Below are positions 20,845 through 31,120 of a stretch of DNA of 64,000 nt, one piece after another. Numbering within the stretch: position 1 is the first letter of the stretch; each line of letters opens with the position of its first letter. Under the pieces are notes generated by a model, which did not search any database, was not told where the DNA came from, and worked only from the letters and a program-made list of their open reading frames with translations. This DNA is from Emiliania huxleyi CCMP1516 (Eukaryota; Haptophyta; Isochrysidales; Noelaerhabdaceae), in NCBI RefSeq assembly GCF_000372725.1, contig NW_005201014.1, positions 250,105 through 314,104 of the forward strand, given 5' to 3'. The translations under genes were made by a program, and so were the position numbers.

Positions 20845-20955
20845 AAAGAAATAAAGAAAACAGACACCCCAAGGGAGGGATGGGAGAACGGCACGCCGCC
20901 ACCACACAGGGATTCTAAGGAGAGGAGTGTGGTGCTAGCCGACGCCCACCCTCGG
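20845..20955 (+). repeat. dispersed repeat B, copy 2
   Basis: Matches 14470-14580 in the opposite orientation, roughly 90% identical by eye over about 110 bp. Confidence 0.75.
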
Positions 20956-21028
20956 GCGTCTACCACTTCCTATCTCTCTCCGCAGTTTTTAAAACTCCGT
21001 TTCTTACTGTCTATGTTCTTTTTTTGAA

Positions 21029-21490
21029 GTGACGCGTCCCAGCCCCGTCCATCGGGCCCCGTCCACTCTAAGGGAGCATGTGCATGCTCCGCCAGCACAT
21101 GCGCTCGCCTCCCTCGGGATCGAACCCGAAGTCCAGCTCCGTGGCAGCGGCGCCAGCAAGAGGGTGTATTCTGGGCGCGTAGCCGCCACCAACGAGCCGG
21201 TCGCACTTGTCTCTGCGCCGAACGACACGTACGAGCGAGAGAACGAGGTCTTCATCCGCCTTGGCAACAACCCTCCGCACCCGTCGCTTGTGCTCGCACG
21301 TGCCGCCTGCACGGTTGGCGCCTGCACGTACTACATCGCGGACCTCCTCGTGACTTACCTCTTCGATCTGATCACCGATGGCGGTGTTCATGCATCGCCT
21401 GGGCGTGGATCGGGCGGTAAACTCCGAGTCGGCGATAGTATACTCATGACGATCGGCCGTCGATCCCGAGGAAGAAGGGTCGTCGGTTGA
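21029..21490 (+). pseudogene. protein-kinase-like N-lobe fragment
   Basis: The frame is preceded by a T-rich tract ending in AAG, so it is probably an internal exon; there is no good ATG. Residues from about 30 read LRGSGASKRVYSGRVAATNE then PVALVSA, which fits a kinase glycine loop and beta-3 strand, then ERENEVFIRLGNN (an alpha-C-like helix with Glu) and YYIADLLV (hinge-like). The beta-3 Lys, normally VAVK, is absent (VALVS), and the frame stops before the catalytic loop. Flanking dispersed repeats suggest a decayed gene. It could instead be an exon of a pseudokinase whose next exon I cannot find. Confidence 0.45.
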
Positions 21491-22346
21491 GCTAGGGAGC
21501 CTGGCGATGGACGCCACCGCGACCCCTCGTGGCACCCCGGCGCGCGTGATAGCGCGTGATAACTCCAGGTTTCCAAGGAGTTTGCGTCCGTCCACTGTCT
21601 TCGTGGACTCTGTCCTCGTGAAGCCTGCACCCACACGGCCACGAGGCTTGTTTAGCCCGCCACATCGAAAGTGGAGCGAAAATTCAGCCTTGAGTTCTCA
21701 GCGCCCTCACGGCCCGCCGATGGCAGACCCGACTCCCTCCATCCGTGTGGCGCCGCCCGATGGTACCGGGGTCCCCATTCCGGAGCAATTCTTCCTAGGG
21801 TTAGCGCCGAAAAAGCCCTTAGCTCCGGCTATGGTCCCGATGCCGGTGTGCCGTGTTGTACGATTCTGTCTTTTTTGTGTCTGACCTTCCCCCCTTGTTC
21901 ATATGTGGGTGTCTCGGTCGTCGGTCGAATGGTGTTGCATGTTCTACGTTTCTTTTTACTATGGGGGAATGTGCTCTGGCCGACGCTACAAAGGGTATCC
22001 GGCCCAAGGAATCAAGACCGCATATCTCGTTGACGTTGTCGCTCCTGGGTCCAAAACGTAGTACACATGTGCTATGCCATGTGTCGCCCCTAGGGGCCTC
22101 CGGCTCCGCCTACGGCTCTAGCCCGCCTCCCCCCCAGAGAGTGCCCCCGGCGGCGCGGAGCCAGCTGAAACCGGTCTCTACTCTCTGCGCTGGGGTTCCT
22201 TTTGGGGGGGGATTTCACCGTGAACGGACGGAATTGGTACAAGAAAAGAAAGCCTGGCATCCCAGACCGCGAGACCTCTAAGCCAGTCCGCCTGCCCCCA
22301 GCCCCCACTCTTTTACCAGTGTCCCGTGTCCGGCGTGGACGCCTCT
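21491..22346. other. region without a supported gene
   Basis: Short frames only, none with domain character. Runs of C and G at 22120-22215. The next gene's stop codon is at 22347. Confidence 0.4.
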
Positions 22347-24890
22347 CTAATCCTCATCGATTATCACCCATCCTCCTCCGTCCTGCCCCGCCTCACCGGC
22401 GGCGGCGGCCTCGGCGGGCTGGACGGCCTCCTCCGCCTGCTCGCCCGCCTCGCCCGGCCCGGCCTCCTCCTCCTCGCCTGGCTCGACGGCCTGCTGCTGT
22501 CCGCCAGACGTGACGGTGATGGAGAGGCCCTGCGCCGACGCGCCGACGACGGCCGACAGCGCGTCCTCCGCCGCCGCCCCCTCGCCCTCCGCCGCCCCCC
22601 CGCCCTTGAGCAGGAAGCGGCCGCGCCTCGCGTCGTACGACCCGAAGAGCGAAGCGGTGAGCGGGTGCTGCAGCGGCTCCGGCGGCGTGTCGAGCAGCAG
22701 CAGCTCCTGCGGCACATATCCGATCCCGTCGCCGGGCCTGTGCGGGGGGTGGGGTGGGGTGGGGTGGGGTGGGGTGGGGTGGGGTGGGGTGGGGTGGGGG
22801 TGGTGGTGGGGTGGGTGGGTGGGGGGGGGGGACTTGTCGGGCGAGGTGAGGGCTGCGGTGAGCGGCTGGTGGGAGGGCGCGTGCTGGTGCGAAGCGCGTG
22901 CGAAGGCGCGTGCGAGGGGCGGTGGGAGGGCGGGAGAGCGGCGGTGCGGTCGGCGCCGGTCACGCGTGTCTGCGAGGACGTGGTAGAAGGGCTGCGTCCT
23001 CCCGTGCTTGAGCTGGCCCACGTGCATCGCACTCACCCACGCCTCCGATTGGCGGCACTCGCGGTCCACCCCGACGATGACGCCGCGGTAGTTTTGCCGC
23101 CGGTGGAGGAAGCACTGCCCCACGCCTGCAAATGAAAGGAGGCGGCCGCGCGTGAGGAGGACGCCGCGCGGAGCCGGCGAGCGACGCACTGCCCCGCGCC
23201 GTACGCGACGTCGTTCGGCGAGGCGGCGGCGAGGACGCCGGCGGCCGCGGCGGCGACGGCAGAGAGCGGAGAAAGTGCCGCGCCTGCCGCGCCTGCCGCG
23301 CCGGCGCTCTGCAGTGCCGCCTGCGCGCGAATCATCGAGTACTGTGCCTCGGCTGAATGGCTGCTAGATCGCTGTAGCTCAACGCATCTCGGCTGCATCT
23401 CGGCCGCATCTCGGCTGCATCTCGGCCGCATCTCGGCCGCATCTCGGCTGGATCGCGCCTGCGCGCTGTCAATCGCCGCCTCGCCCGCCGCAGTGGGCGG
23501 CGGCTTGTCGCGCTTCGGCGCAGCGGGCAGCGGGGTTCCGTCCTCGCCTGTCGGGGAAGGTTCCGAGAACGTTCGTGGGCAGGGGCGTGGCAGTCGCCGC
23601 ACGCCGTCCTCGCAAGCGGCTCTACCTCGCGACGAACCGCGACGAACCGCGGCGCATCTCGGCGCATCTCGGCGCATCTCGGCGCATCTCGGCGCATCTC
23701 GGCGCATCTCGGCGCATCTCGGCTGGCCCTCGCGACGAACCGCGACCGAACCGCGACGAACCGCGGCGCATCTCGGCGCATCTCGGCGCATCTCGGCGCA
23801 TCTCGGCGCATCTCGGCTGGCCCTCGCCGAGCGGCTCGCACTTGACGGGCAGCGAGGTCTCTTTCGCCCGCTCCGCCTCGAATGCCGGGTGGCGGCAGAG
23901 GCGGTCGGTGCGGACGTGAAAGACATACGCGCATGTCGAGACCTCCTCGATGAGAGAGATCTGCAGCCCCTCGCCGGGACCGCACGAGAGGCGCACCTGC
24001 AGGAGGGAGAGACGAAATCAGAGACGAAATCAGAGACGGCGCAGAGACGGCGAAGAGACGGCTCAGAGACGGGACTGCACACCTCGACCTCGCGCGGCTT
24101 TCCCGTCTTGTCGCAGAGCGTGCCGTTGCCGTACCGCATCTTGAAGTACGCGCGCTTGTTCGCCGTCTCGGACACAATCTCGCCGCGCAGCTCCGCCCGC
24201 AGCGTCTCCGCAACGCTCGGCTCCGCGCCGCCCTCCGCTGGCGCCTCGGGCTGCGGCTTCTTCCAGTACGTCCCGAGGATGTACTCCTGCGGGCGAAGGG
24301 CGGCGGCGGCCATCGGAGCTGGCGAGGGCGGCGGCAGCGAAGGTGGAGGCGGCGAGGGACGTGGCGGCAAGGGCGCGGGTGGGAACGAGGGCGGCGGCGG
24401 CGAGGGAGGCGGCGGCGGGCGCGACGGCTCAAGCCTGTGTGATCTGCCCCGGCCCTGTAGGGGTCGGCTTGCCGTCGGCGCCCTTGACCATGGCCTGCTT
24501 CTCCTGGTGGTACTGGCGGATGCGGCGCGACAGGCACACCTCGTACGTCCACCACCCCTCCGGCTTGAGGTAGCACTGCCCCACCAGCGGGCCGAGGAAC
24601 TCGTCGACTGGCTGCGCCGGCGGCGCCGCGCCGGCGTCCGGCTTGCTCTCGTTGCTGGGCGGCTGCGGAAGGTGGCAGCGGTACTTCTTGCCGCCCTTCT
24701 TGGTCATCACCACGGTCCGCAGCCCGGCCGGCTCGGCGCCCTTTGGGTAGATGGCGCCCGTCATGAGCTGCACCGAATAGGCGGCACTCCGGTCCGTCGT
24801 GGAGATGGGCCGGCCGGCGGCCGGGAGGAGGGCAGCCGCCGCGAGAGCCGCGAGGAGCGGGCGGGCCGCGGCGGGACGAGGCGCGACCAT
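22347..24890 (-). CDS. OS-9-type MRH lectin fused to a YccV domain
   Basis: Predicted complement of 22347-22737, 22966-23125, 23200-23341, 23459-23547, 23828-23996, 24083-24286, 24435-24890; 536 residues, every phase consistent. Residues 1-27 are a signal peptide (MVAPRPAAARPLLAALAAAA). The MRH domain, which binds trimmed mannose on misfolded glycoproteins for ER-associated degradation, shows GWWTYEVCLSRRIRQYHQEK, EYILGTYWKKP, AYFKMRYGNGTLCDKTGKPR, then RLSCGPGEG, STCAYVFHVRT and LCRHPAF, with Cys, Gln, Arg, Glu and Tyr at family positions. After an Ala/Pro linker comes a YccV domain (VAYGVGQCFLHRRQNYRGVI) with GYVPQELLLLD and an acidic tail. I know no OS-9 with a YccV domain. Introns in order: GC, GT, GC, GC, GC, GC donors, all AG acceptors. 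Two separate genes is the alternative, but frames join cleanly. Confidence 0.8.
23385..23818 (+). repeat. 10-bp tandem arrays in two introns
   Basis: GGCGCATCTC repeated at 23650-23730 and 23763-23815, and CGGC(T/C)GCATCT at 23385-23455. The arrays lie in two neighbouring introns of the OS-9-type gene, separated by one exon. Confidence 0.85.
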
Positions 24891-24969
24891 GTCGATGCAA
24901 GTCTCCCCGGCGCGTTTTGTGCAAAATAAAAACACGCGAACAAGTGCTCCAAGTCCCGCCGTGTTGTCT

Positions 24970-25220
24970 AAACTATTGTTTTCTTCAAGTAAGCGGGTCA
25001 CTGATCCTCCATCCACCAGATCCGACTTTCGACAGCGCACGGAGTCTCCGACAGCCATCCCACTGCTGCGAGCCATCCGGCTCAGCGAGCGGCCCACTCC
25101 TTGATTGTACAGCCAATGGTCATAGTAGTTATCCCCTTGCACGCTGCTGAAGAAGCCAGTGGTCCGCCAATAGTCAGAAAATCTCGCAGCGCCTCATCGA
25201 CGGCCTTGAGCAGCGCCAGG
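24970..25220 (-). mobile_element. transposon-like fragment E, copy 1
   Basis: Near-identical, in reverse complement, to 39745-39995. The coding-strand reading SDYWRTTGFFSSV then GDNYYDHWL, then SRMARSSGMAVGDSVR is shared by both copies. It lies immediately upstream of the OS-9-type gene and happens to be in frame with it. No ends, target duplication or catalytic motif identified. Confidence 0.55.
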
Positions 25221-26247
25221 GCCGTAAAGCCAAGGTCGTCGAGCTGACCCTGAATAAAAAATGCGCTCGTGCCGGTGATGGCGTGTGAGAGTGCGTGTCG
25301 TGTTCATGTCTGGTGTTCATTATAGCTCCGAGTAGAGGGGGCGGTCTGCTGCTAGGGGAAACGTCGGTAAGCACACACGACACGAGACTATACCTAAGGT
25401 GCTTACCGAGGCCCTGGAGAAGACAGGTAGCTCGCTCTGTCGCTCTGTGCGCCGTCAAGAATGTGTCCCCGTGTTTGGAGAGGACCTCCAATGAGGACCT
25501 CACATCGTTCTGGTGAGGACCTCGCTCCCCCTTCAGGACCTCTCTCCATTCAAAGTTACGGACTCCGCCTTGCTGCCTCGTCTATCGCACTGTCTCGCGA
25601 CGTGCCGCTCGAGATGTGTAGGAGAGCAGGGCACAGTACCGTCCTTACTCTGATCGGAGTTATTGCTCATCAGCAGTCTCACGGGAGAGGTCCTCACGGG
25701 AGAGGTCCTCACGGGAGGTCCTCACACACGGGGACAACAAAGGCAGTCCTGATCAAACTCGATGGATAAAAGCTCGGTGGCCTCGTACAAGCGCAGCTAG
25801 TGCGACCTCTTGAGCGGTAGAGCGGCAACCGACGACTGTGCTCGTCTTGACTGCTCGTCTGGGTGGGAAGGCTGGGCCTGCCTGGCTGGTGCGGAATCTC
25901 AACACTGTTTGTCAATTGAATCAGTAAGAAGGGGCGATTTATGTGCACGAGGCGACGGCTACCGAGAGAACCGAACAACAAATCTAAAACCCACTAGAAG
26001 CGGTTTCTTTTGTCCTTGCTCCTCAAGGCCGCGTGGACAGCCGGGTGATGCGAGCAAAGCTGCCCGTGCGCCAGGAAACAAAGAAAAACACAAGCCCTCA
26101 TCGAGTGAGTACGCACTATACACCCACACGACCATATGGAAACAGTGAATCAATAAGTAGGGATCAAAGCGTCATTTGTCAAGTCATCGGTCGCAGTGTC
26201 GTTTGCGGCCCGAAGTGCAGTGTCCGTGTCATCCGTGTCACCAGTGA
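25221..26247. other. gene-free stretch
   Basis: Only low-complexity frames. A 16-bp unit (GGGAGAGGTCCTCAC) repeats three times at 25682-25728, and AGGACCTC/GAGGTCCT words recur from 25480. Nothing else recognised. Confidence 0.45.
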
Positions 26248-26694
26248 ATGTCGACACAGCACGTCACCGTCGAGCTCAACATCCATGACGTCCGCATCCG
26301 CTGTGGCGCAGCGGGCGTGATTGACGAGCTCATTGCGTTGGATACCCACACTGACGACACACAGTCCGTCTTTGGCTACATCATGACGTCCGAGCAAGTC
26401 AATCGCGTGACCGCTATGGTGCAAGAGCTGGAGAGACGCGGTGTCAAACGCACCGCGGACGGCTCCTTTCCTGCGGAAGATCGCAAGCTCTGGACACGTT
26501 GTCGGGACGGGCGTTGCCTGCTTGCAAGCGCATCTGCGTGGAGGGAGGTGACGACAATCGCCAAGGAAGGCATCACCAGCCTTGAACATGTCATGGACGC
26601 GCTTGGTGAGGCTGGGTTCGAGTTGGTGTCATCGCACGCACGTGTCACCTATGGTGTCGACACCGAGAAGTACATCTTTCGTCGCGCAGCATGA
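26248..26694 (+). CDS. hypothetical protein, 148 residues
   Basis: Intact single-exon frame from ATG 26248 to TGA 26692-26694. Composition is protein-like (MTSEQVNRVTAMVQELERRG; REVTTIAKEGITSLEHVMDA) with predicted helices and strands, and it uses A/T-ending codons more than its neighbours do. No signal peptide, membrane segment or known motif seen. Not recognised. The lower GC and the lack of introns could mean recent arrival, for example from a virus or bacterium, but I have no direct evidence. Confidence 0.55.
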   Translation: MSTQHVTVELNIHDVRIRCGAAGVIDELIALDTHTDDTQSVFGYIMTSEQVNRVTAMVQELERRGVKRTADGSFPAEDRKLWTRCRDGRCLLASASAWREVTTIAKEGITSLEHVMDALGEAGFELVSSHARVTYGVDTEKYIFRRAA

Positions 26695-27347
26695 TAACGC
26701 TGGGCCGTGGAGCGCGCCTCGAAAGTGGGCGGTACGCCAGTTCAATTTCTCGGCGCACGTCTCTGCCCAATCCAGGCGTGGGAAAACACGTCTGGGTGCT
26801 TCTCGCTTGCGAACGCGGCAAGCTGGAAGGCAGTCGGCCCGCGCGGTGGACGCGACCCCCCCACGAGCACGACTGCCTCTTGATGCCTAAAAGCTAAATT
26901 TCTAAGATGTAAGAATAAATAAATAAATTAAAGGGACACCTCTACTAGGAGATGGGTAAAAAGGAACAGGTCCCCGCCCTTGCGATCTTTGTGCAGGGTT
27001 CTTTGTGGGTGTGGTCGGCGACTAGCCGGGGTCGTCCTCCCGATGGGGGACTAGCACACTAGCCGTCTTCCACATGGTCCCTCGGGTCCCTGCTGCTCCT
27101 AATCTCTTCGTACATCCTCCTGCTGATCTCCGCAACGTCCTGCTCCCTCCCTCGTCTCGCCCTGCGCGACTGCTCCGCCTCACCGTCGTCTGCCCTGCGT
27201 CGTCTGGCGACGGGTCCTCCATAGTCGGTTAAAAGATGTAAGAAAGGGTGCGTGGTCTCTTTATTTATTTTATCAAGCTCGAAATTTGGCGTAGGGACCT
27301 GGCTCGCGGCAGCGAGGTGGCATGCACACGGCTACACGCTAATAGGG
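26695..27347. other. intergenic, AT-rich patch
   Basis: An AATA-repeat patch at 26914-26930, close to the end of the previous gene, could be part of its 3' region. Nothing else recognised. Confidence 0.4.
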
Positions 27348-28866
27348 TCATGCGGGCAAGACTTGGCCAAAAGTGAGGAGAGGGTTGTCGTTGTCGCCAG
27401 GAGGGCCTTCCTCGATGCCCTGCCCCAGCGCGGCGAGGCATCCCACATTGTCGGCTCCAAAGGAATAAAAAGTGTCATCTTGGCATGCGATGGTGAAGAG
27501 GCCGATCTCGCTGCACGCGGCGGCTCGCGCTCGATTCACTCCATCAAGCTTGAGAGGCTCACATATGATCTCTCCGAGCCCAACATACAGGTCGAGCCGA
27601 GCGTCGAGGAAGGGAAGGCTGGGAGCTGACTCTGAACCATAACCAGGCCAGTATCGAACAAAGTACGCGTCGCCCGTCTCCGAGAGCAGAATTTCTCCAC
27701 TCGGAGGACAACTCGATATGGCACAGATGCCAGGCAAATCGATCTTAGCAAGGAAGGGCGTAACTGCGTCTGGCCGTTGCAAATCCTGAAAGCTCGTTCC
27801 GCGCTCACGATGCACAACTCTGAACGCTTCTCCACTTGTCGCCAGAAAGAGAGCCGCTCACAGCACAGACCGAGACACCAGGTGGTAGCCCCTTTATCGG
27901 TGCAGGCAAATGTTGTACGCCCGCCGAAGCTGAAATCCCAGGCAGCTCCCGATTCTCGGGCAGGCCCCACACGAAACAAGCGCCGCTCGTAGTCCACGCC
28001 GCGGCCGTGCAAGGGGCCATAGCCGCGCCGACGATTCTGTGCTCGTCCAACGCTGACACGCGCTGTGGGACCGAGACAAAGCGAAAGGGGTCCGCGTCAA
28101 CATAGCCTGGTGCCTGCTGAACAGCCTGCTCGGAGAGCCCGAGCTGCCCAAACCCGGCATCTCCCCATGAATAGAGGACGCCATCGTTGGTCAAGGCGAG
28201 GCTGGTGCCCTCACACGCCGATACCAGGGCTACATTGGAGAGGGCCTCCACCTTGCGCGGCTCAATGACCCAATCGCCGTCGACTTCACCCATTCCCAAC
28301 CTGCCATGGCTGGGCTCGCCCCAGGCGTACACCTCGCCGTTTGCCGATACGGCCAGAGTGTGCGAGTGTGCGGCCGCGACGCAGCGGATGGACACTGCTC
28401 CGAGGTCGATTTGCCGAGGCAAGCCGAACTTTGCCTCCGACCCTTGACCCAAGATACAATAGGGTGGCTCCTCGTCTTCAGGGCCCCCGAGCGACTGCTG
28501 GCCCGACAAACGGAGCTGCCCATTGGATACAAAAACGCAGTGGTACCACGCAGCAGCGACCGCGCAGCGATGCCTTCCAAATCGTTGGCGACGCTCCTCC
28601 CACAAAAGAGCCTGGATCCCGAAATTGCCTGCAGCACCTCCGGCCCGGTCTCGCAGTGCCATCAGCGTGAGTTGCGCGAACGTAGTGCTCACACACGAAC
28701 AGCGAGCGAGATCCTCCGAGTGAGGCAGCGACGCAAGCAGCCGCGCGAGCAGATCATTCGGCAAAGACAGCAGAGTCATGTCGCCCGTGACCAGTGGCGT
28801 AGTAGTCATGTCGCGGGAGGTGGCGGTGCGCTCGCTCTCCGCTTTGGCCGTGTGGGTTGCGAGCAT
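27348..28866 (-). CDS. F-box / RCC1-propeller protein
   Basis: F-box at about residues 30-75 (LLSLPNDLLARLLASLPHSE then CSCVSTTFAQL), which would bind SKP1 of an SCF ubiquitin ligase. RCC1 repeats follow, with units such as EVYAWGEPSHGRLGMGE and VLYSWGDAGFGQLGLSE. The 28866 frame ends in a stop near 27805, but RCC1-like sequence continues in another frame (AFRVVHRERGTSF; GLFTIACQDDTFYSFGADN) to a stop at 27348. The switch at about 27835 is either a very short intron or a small indel; I could not find a clean splice pair. In-frame ATGs at 28866, 28809 and 28779 are all possible starts; 28779 sits directly before the F-box. Substrate unknown. Confidence 0.7.
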
Positions 28867-28940
28867 GTGTGATTACCGGTACAGCCAGCAGGCAAGGTTC
28901 GGACTCTTTGGAGAGGTAAGGTATGGTGCCGCCTTGAGAC

Positions 28941-28982
28941 CATACCCCCCCGCCTGCTAGCAGACCTGCTGGGGGTATGGTA
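28941..28982. repeat. CCATACCCCC/GGGGGTATGG inverted repeat
   Basis: The 10-mer at 28941 pairs with 28973-28982; further copies of CCATACCCC occur at 29003 and 29060. Intergenic, between divergent genes. Confidence 0.65.
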
Positions 28983-29176
28983 GGGCTAGTCTTGGGCGGT
29001 CAGGACCATACCCCCCCCCCCACCCCTTTGGGCCGTGATGGTCTGCAGATGGTACCATGCCATACCCCGCAAAAAAAGAATCTTAAAACGCAAACCTCTC
29101 CCACAGCACACTGGCACGACAAGGGCGAAATCCCACAAAACCGCACACTAAAGAAAACGCACCTGAATGTATATAT

Positions 29177-29794
29177 ATGTCCTGCCTCAACACGCTGCCG
29201 ATCCGGCGCCTCGCCGGTGCGCTCCGCGCCGTCAACATCGCGAACTGCCTCCTGCTGATCACTGCGGCGGCGCTCGGCTTCGGAAGCCTCTTGGGCGAGG
29301 CGGCCGGGGTTCAGCTCCAGGCCATGGCATCGACTGCGCTCGTCTCGGTCTACGTGCTGGGCTTTAGTGGGCTGCTGCTGTGCTACGAGCTGCGCCTGGG
29401 CGCCGAGCGTCTCTACGAGGAGTGCGGCTTCCTCTTCACCATGGGCGGCCGCTGCGCCTTTCTGCTGCTGACTGCGAACCTCGCCTGGGCGTGCGGGCCG
29501 TGGTGGCTGGTCGCCGCGCTCGTGACCAACGGCAACGCGGCGCTGCACGCGTACTTGCTGATCTCCCACCCGGCCTACACCTCGGGCGGCCTCAAGTGGG
29601 ACAGCGTGGACGAGGTTGCCGCCGGCGGCGGCACATCCGCGCCGCGAGATCCGGGCGCCCTCGCGCAGAGCGCTGCCGGCGCGCAGAGTGTCTCCGGGTG
29701 GGGGTTTGCGCCGGCGCTCGGCGCGGAAGGCGCGCCGAGTGCCGCCCCGGCGCCGGCGCCCACGCGCTACTACGAGGACGACGAGATTTTGTGA
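29177..29794 (+). CDS. four-TM protein of the COPI-associated (TVP15-like) type
   Basis: Intronless, 205 residues. Four hydrophobic segments: IANCLLLITAAALGFGSLLG, TALVSVYVLGFSGLLLC, FLFTMGGRCAFLLLTANLAW and WWLVAALVTNGNAALHAYLL. The loop ELRLGAERLYEECGFLFTMG and the following GR resemble the conserved region of COPI-associated/TVP15 proteins, which sit in Golgi membranes. The C-terminal 65 residues are Ala/Pro/Gly rich and end in an acidic EDDEIL, which could be a sorting signal. The ATG lies inside TATATATATG, so any TATA-like element overlaps the start codon. The family call is tentative; a tetraspan membrane protein is certain. Confidence 0.6.
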   Translation: MSCLNTLPIRRLAGALRAVNIANCLLLITAAALGFGSLLGEAAGVQLQAMASTALVSVYVLGFSGLLLCYELRLGAERLYEECGFLFTMGGRCAFLLLTANLAWACGPWWLVAALVTNGNAALHAYLLISHPAYTSGGLKWDSVDEVAAGGGTSAPRDPGALAQSAAGAQSVSGWGFAPALGAEGAPSAAPAPAPTRYYEDDEIL

Positions 29795-30084
29795 CCGCGG
29801 GTTGTGGTCGAGGTTGTGGGGACGCCGCATGGCGCTGCACTTCAAACTCGAAACTGTTTGGGTATCCGCGTCTCGCCCGCGACGCGCACGTTGGACGTGC
29901 ACGTGTGCGTGCGCGACGTAGCAATAGTCATTTTAGTCATGCAGCAGTACCTTCGAAAACTCAATGCGGAATAGTGTGCTCTCACCGCCACCCACCCAAG
30001 CTGCAGAACATGTGCGGGCCAGCGGTAGCGCCTGACGCCTGTGTGACGCTCTCAAGGAGGAAGGAGTGAGCAGTGAGGCGCGGA

Positions 30085-30694
30085 GCGCCGTGCGCGGAGC
30101 GCGCCCCGAAGAAAATTTTGAGGGTTGTGGAGGGCTAGATGCGATTTCGATTAAGAGTTTGACTCACACGCTAGGAACCACTCGGCCCACCCACAGGCCC
30201 AATCTCAAGTGGCGGCGCTCCGCACCTACCCAGTGGCGCGCTCCGCGCGTTCTTTCCAGCGGCGCGCTCCGCGCGTGCTCTGCGGCAGTGCTACTGCATC
30301 TTCCGCAGCTCCAGCAGGTATCAGCAGTGAGTTCACCGCCAGTTATCTGCGCCTCCGTTCGTCGCTCTCGTGCTTGATCGTCAGGCCGTGCTCTCACGTC
30401 CGCCGGAGCTACCTCGGCTATCGGCACCATTTTACAAGTTTGACCGCCGACATGTCGCGGTCCGGCTCAGTCAAGGCAATGTCGCTCGGCGCTCGCTGGC
30501 TCCGTGGATGCTTGTGCTGCTGAGCAATCCAGGCGCACTTTGGCACCCGGCGGCAACGACTTGCGGCGTCAGCATTCGAACGGTTGCGTTGATTTGCTCT
30601 TGCTCCCCGCGGTATCTAGCCGGCGCGCTCCGCGCGGGTGTCCAGCTAGCGCGCTCCGCGCGTATGTTCAGGTAGCACCAGCGCGCTCCGCGCG
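30085..30694. repeat. GCGCGCTCCGCGC motif cluster
   Basis: Copies at about 30236, 30262, 30623, 30650 and 30680 on the plus strand, with one or two on the minus strand at 30080-30103. No gene supported in 29795-31335 apart from the elements listed separately. Confidence 0.75.
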
Positions 30695-30904
30695 CACCAT
30701 ATCTCAGTGCCTATGCTTATAGCCACTAAAAGCTCGTTTCTGCAGCTTGGCCACCCACGTGGATCGTGGTTGGTGGAGCGAGGGATGCGGATGAGAGTGT
30801 TTGGGAGAGGACACCGTGCACGGTGTTTCTTGTTAGACGGCAAGTGAAAAGTTCACATGAAAGTTCACCGGCAAGGTACCCGGAATTGCATATTCTACAT
30901 CTAG

Positions 30905-30953
30905 TGCGTGCCCAGTCCCGCCTAGTGTTGTTTGAGCAAGTTTGTTGTAAAAT
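30905..30953 (+). repeat. short dispersed element F, copy 3
   Basis: GTGCGTGCCCAGTCCCGCCT then GTTGTTTGAG, GTTTGTTGTAAAA, in the same order as 20725-20780. Located just upstream of leader element C. Confidence 0.45.
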
Positions 30954-31120
30954 CAGAAGATCGGCCCGCGAGGTGGGGGTATGAGACCGATCCATCGCAG
31001 TTCTCTTCCTCCCCATCCAAGCGTTTGCGCTTCGGCGGTTTGTGCATTGTGGTGAGAGAGATTTTAGCAATGTTGTTGTTGTATGTAGTGGTGCACCTCC
31101 GAGAAATCATCGGAGGTTAG

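Noticed and set aside
21110..21140. tRNA T-arm (GGGATCGAACCC)
   Set aside because: No acceptor stem or anticodon arm can be paired around it; it lies in the kinase-like frame.
22738..22830. Telomere-like GGGGT repeats as a telomere or CRISPR-like array
   Set aside because: They are a GGGGT microsatellite inside an intron of the OS-9-type gene; there are no spacers.
23640..23818. CRISPR array
   Set aside because: Ten-base units are head to tail with no unique spacers, in a eukaryotic intron.
29177..29794. Bacterial-type promoter or ribosome-binding site near TATATATATG
   Set aside because: The window is eukaryotic; the AT stretch overlaps the start codon and no such signals are expected.
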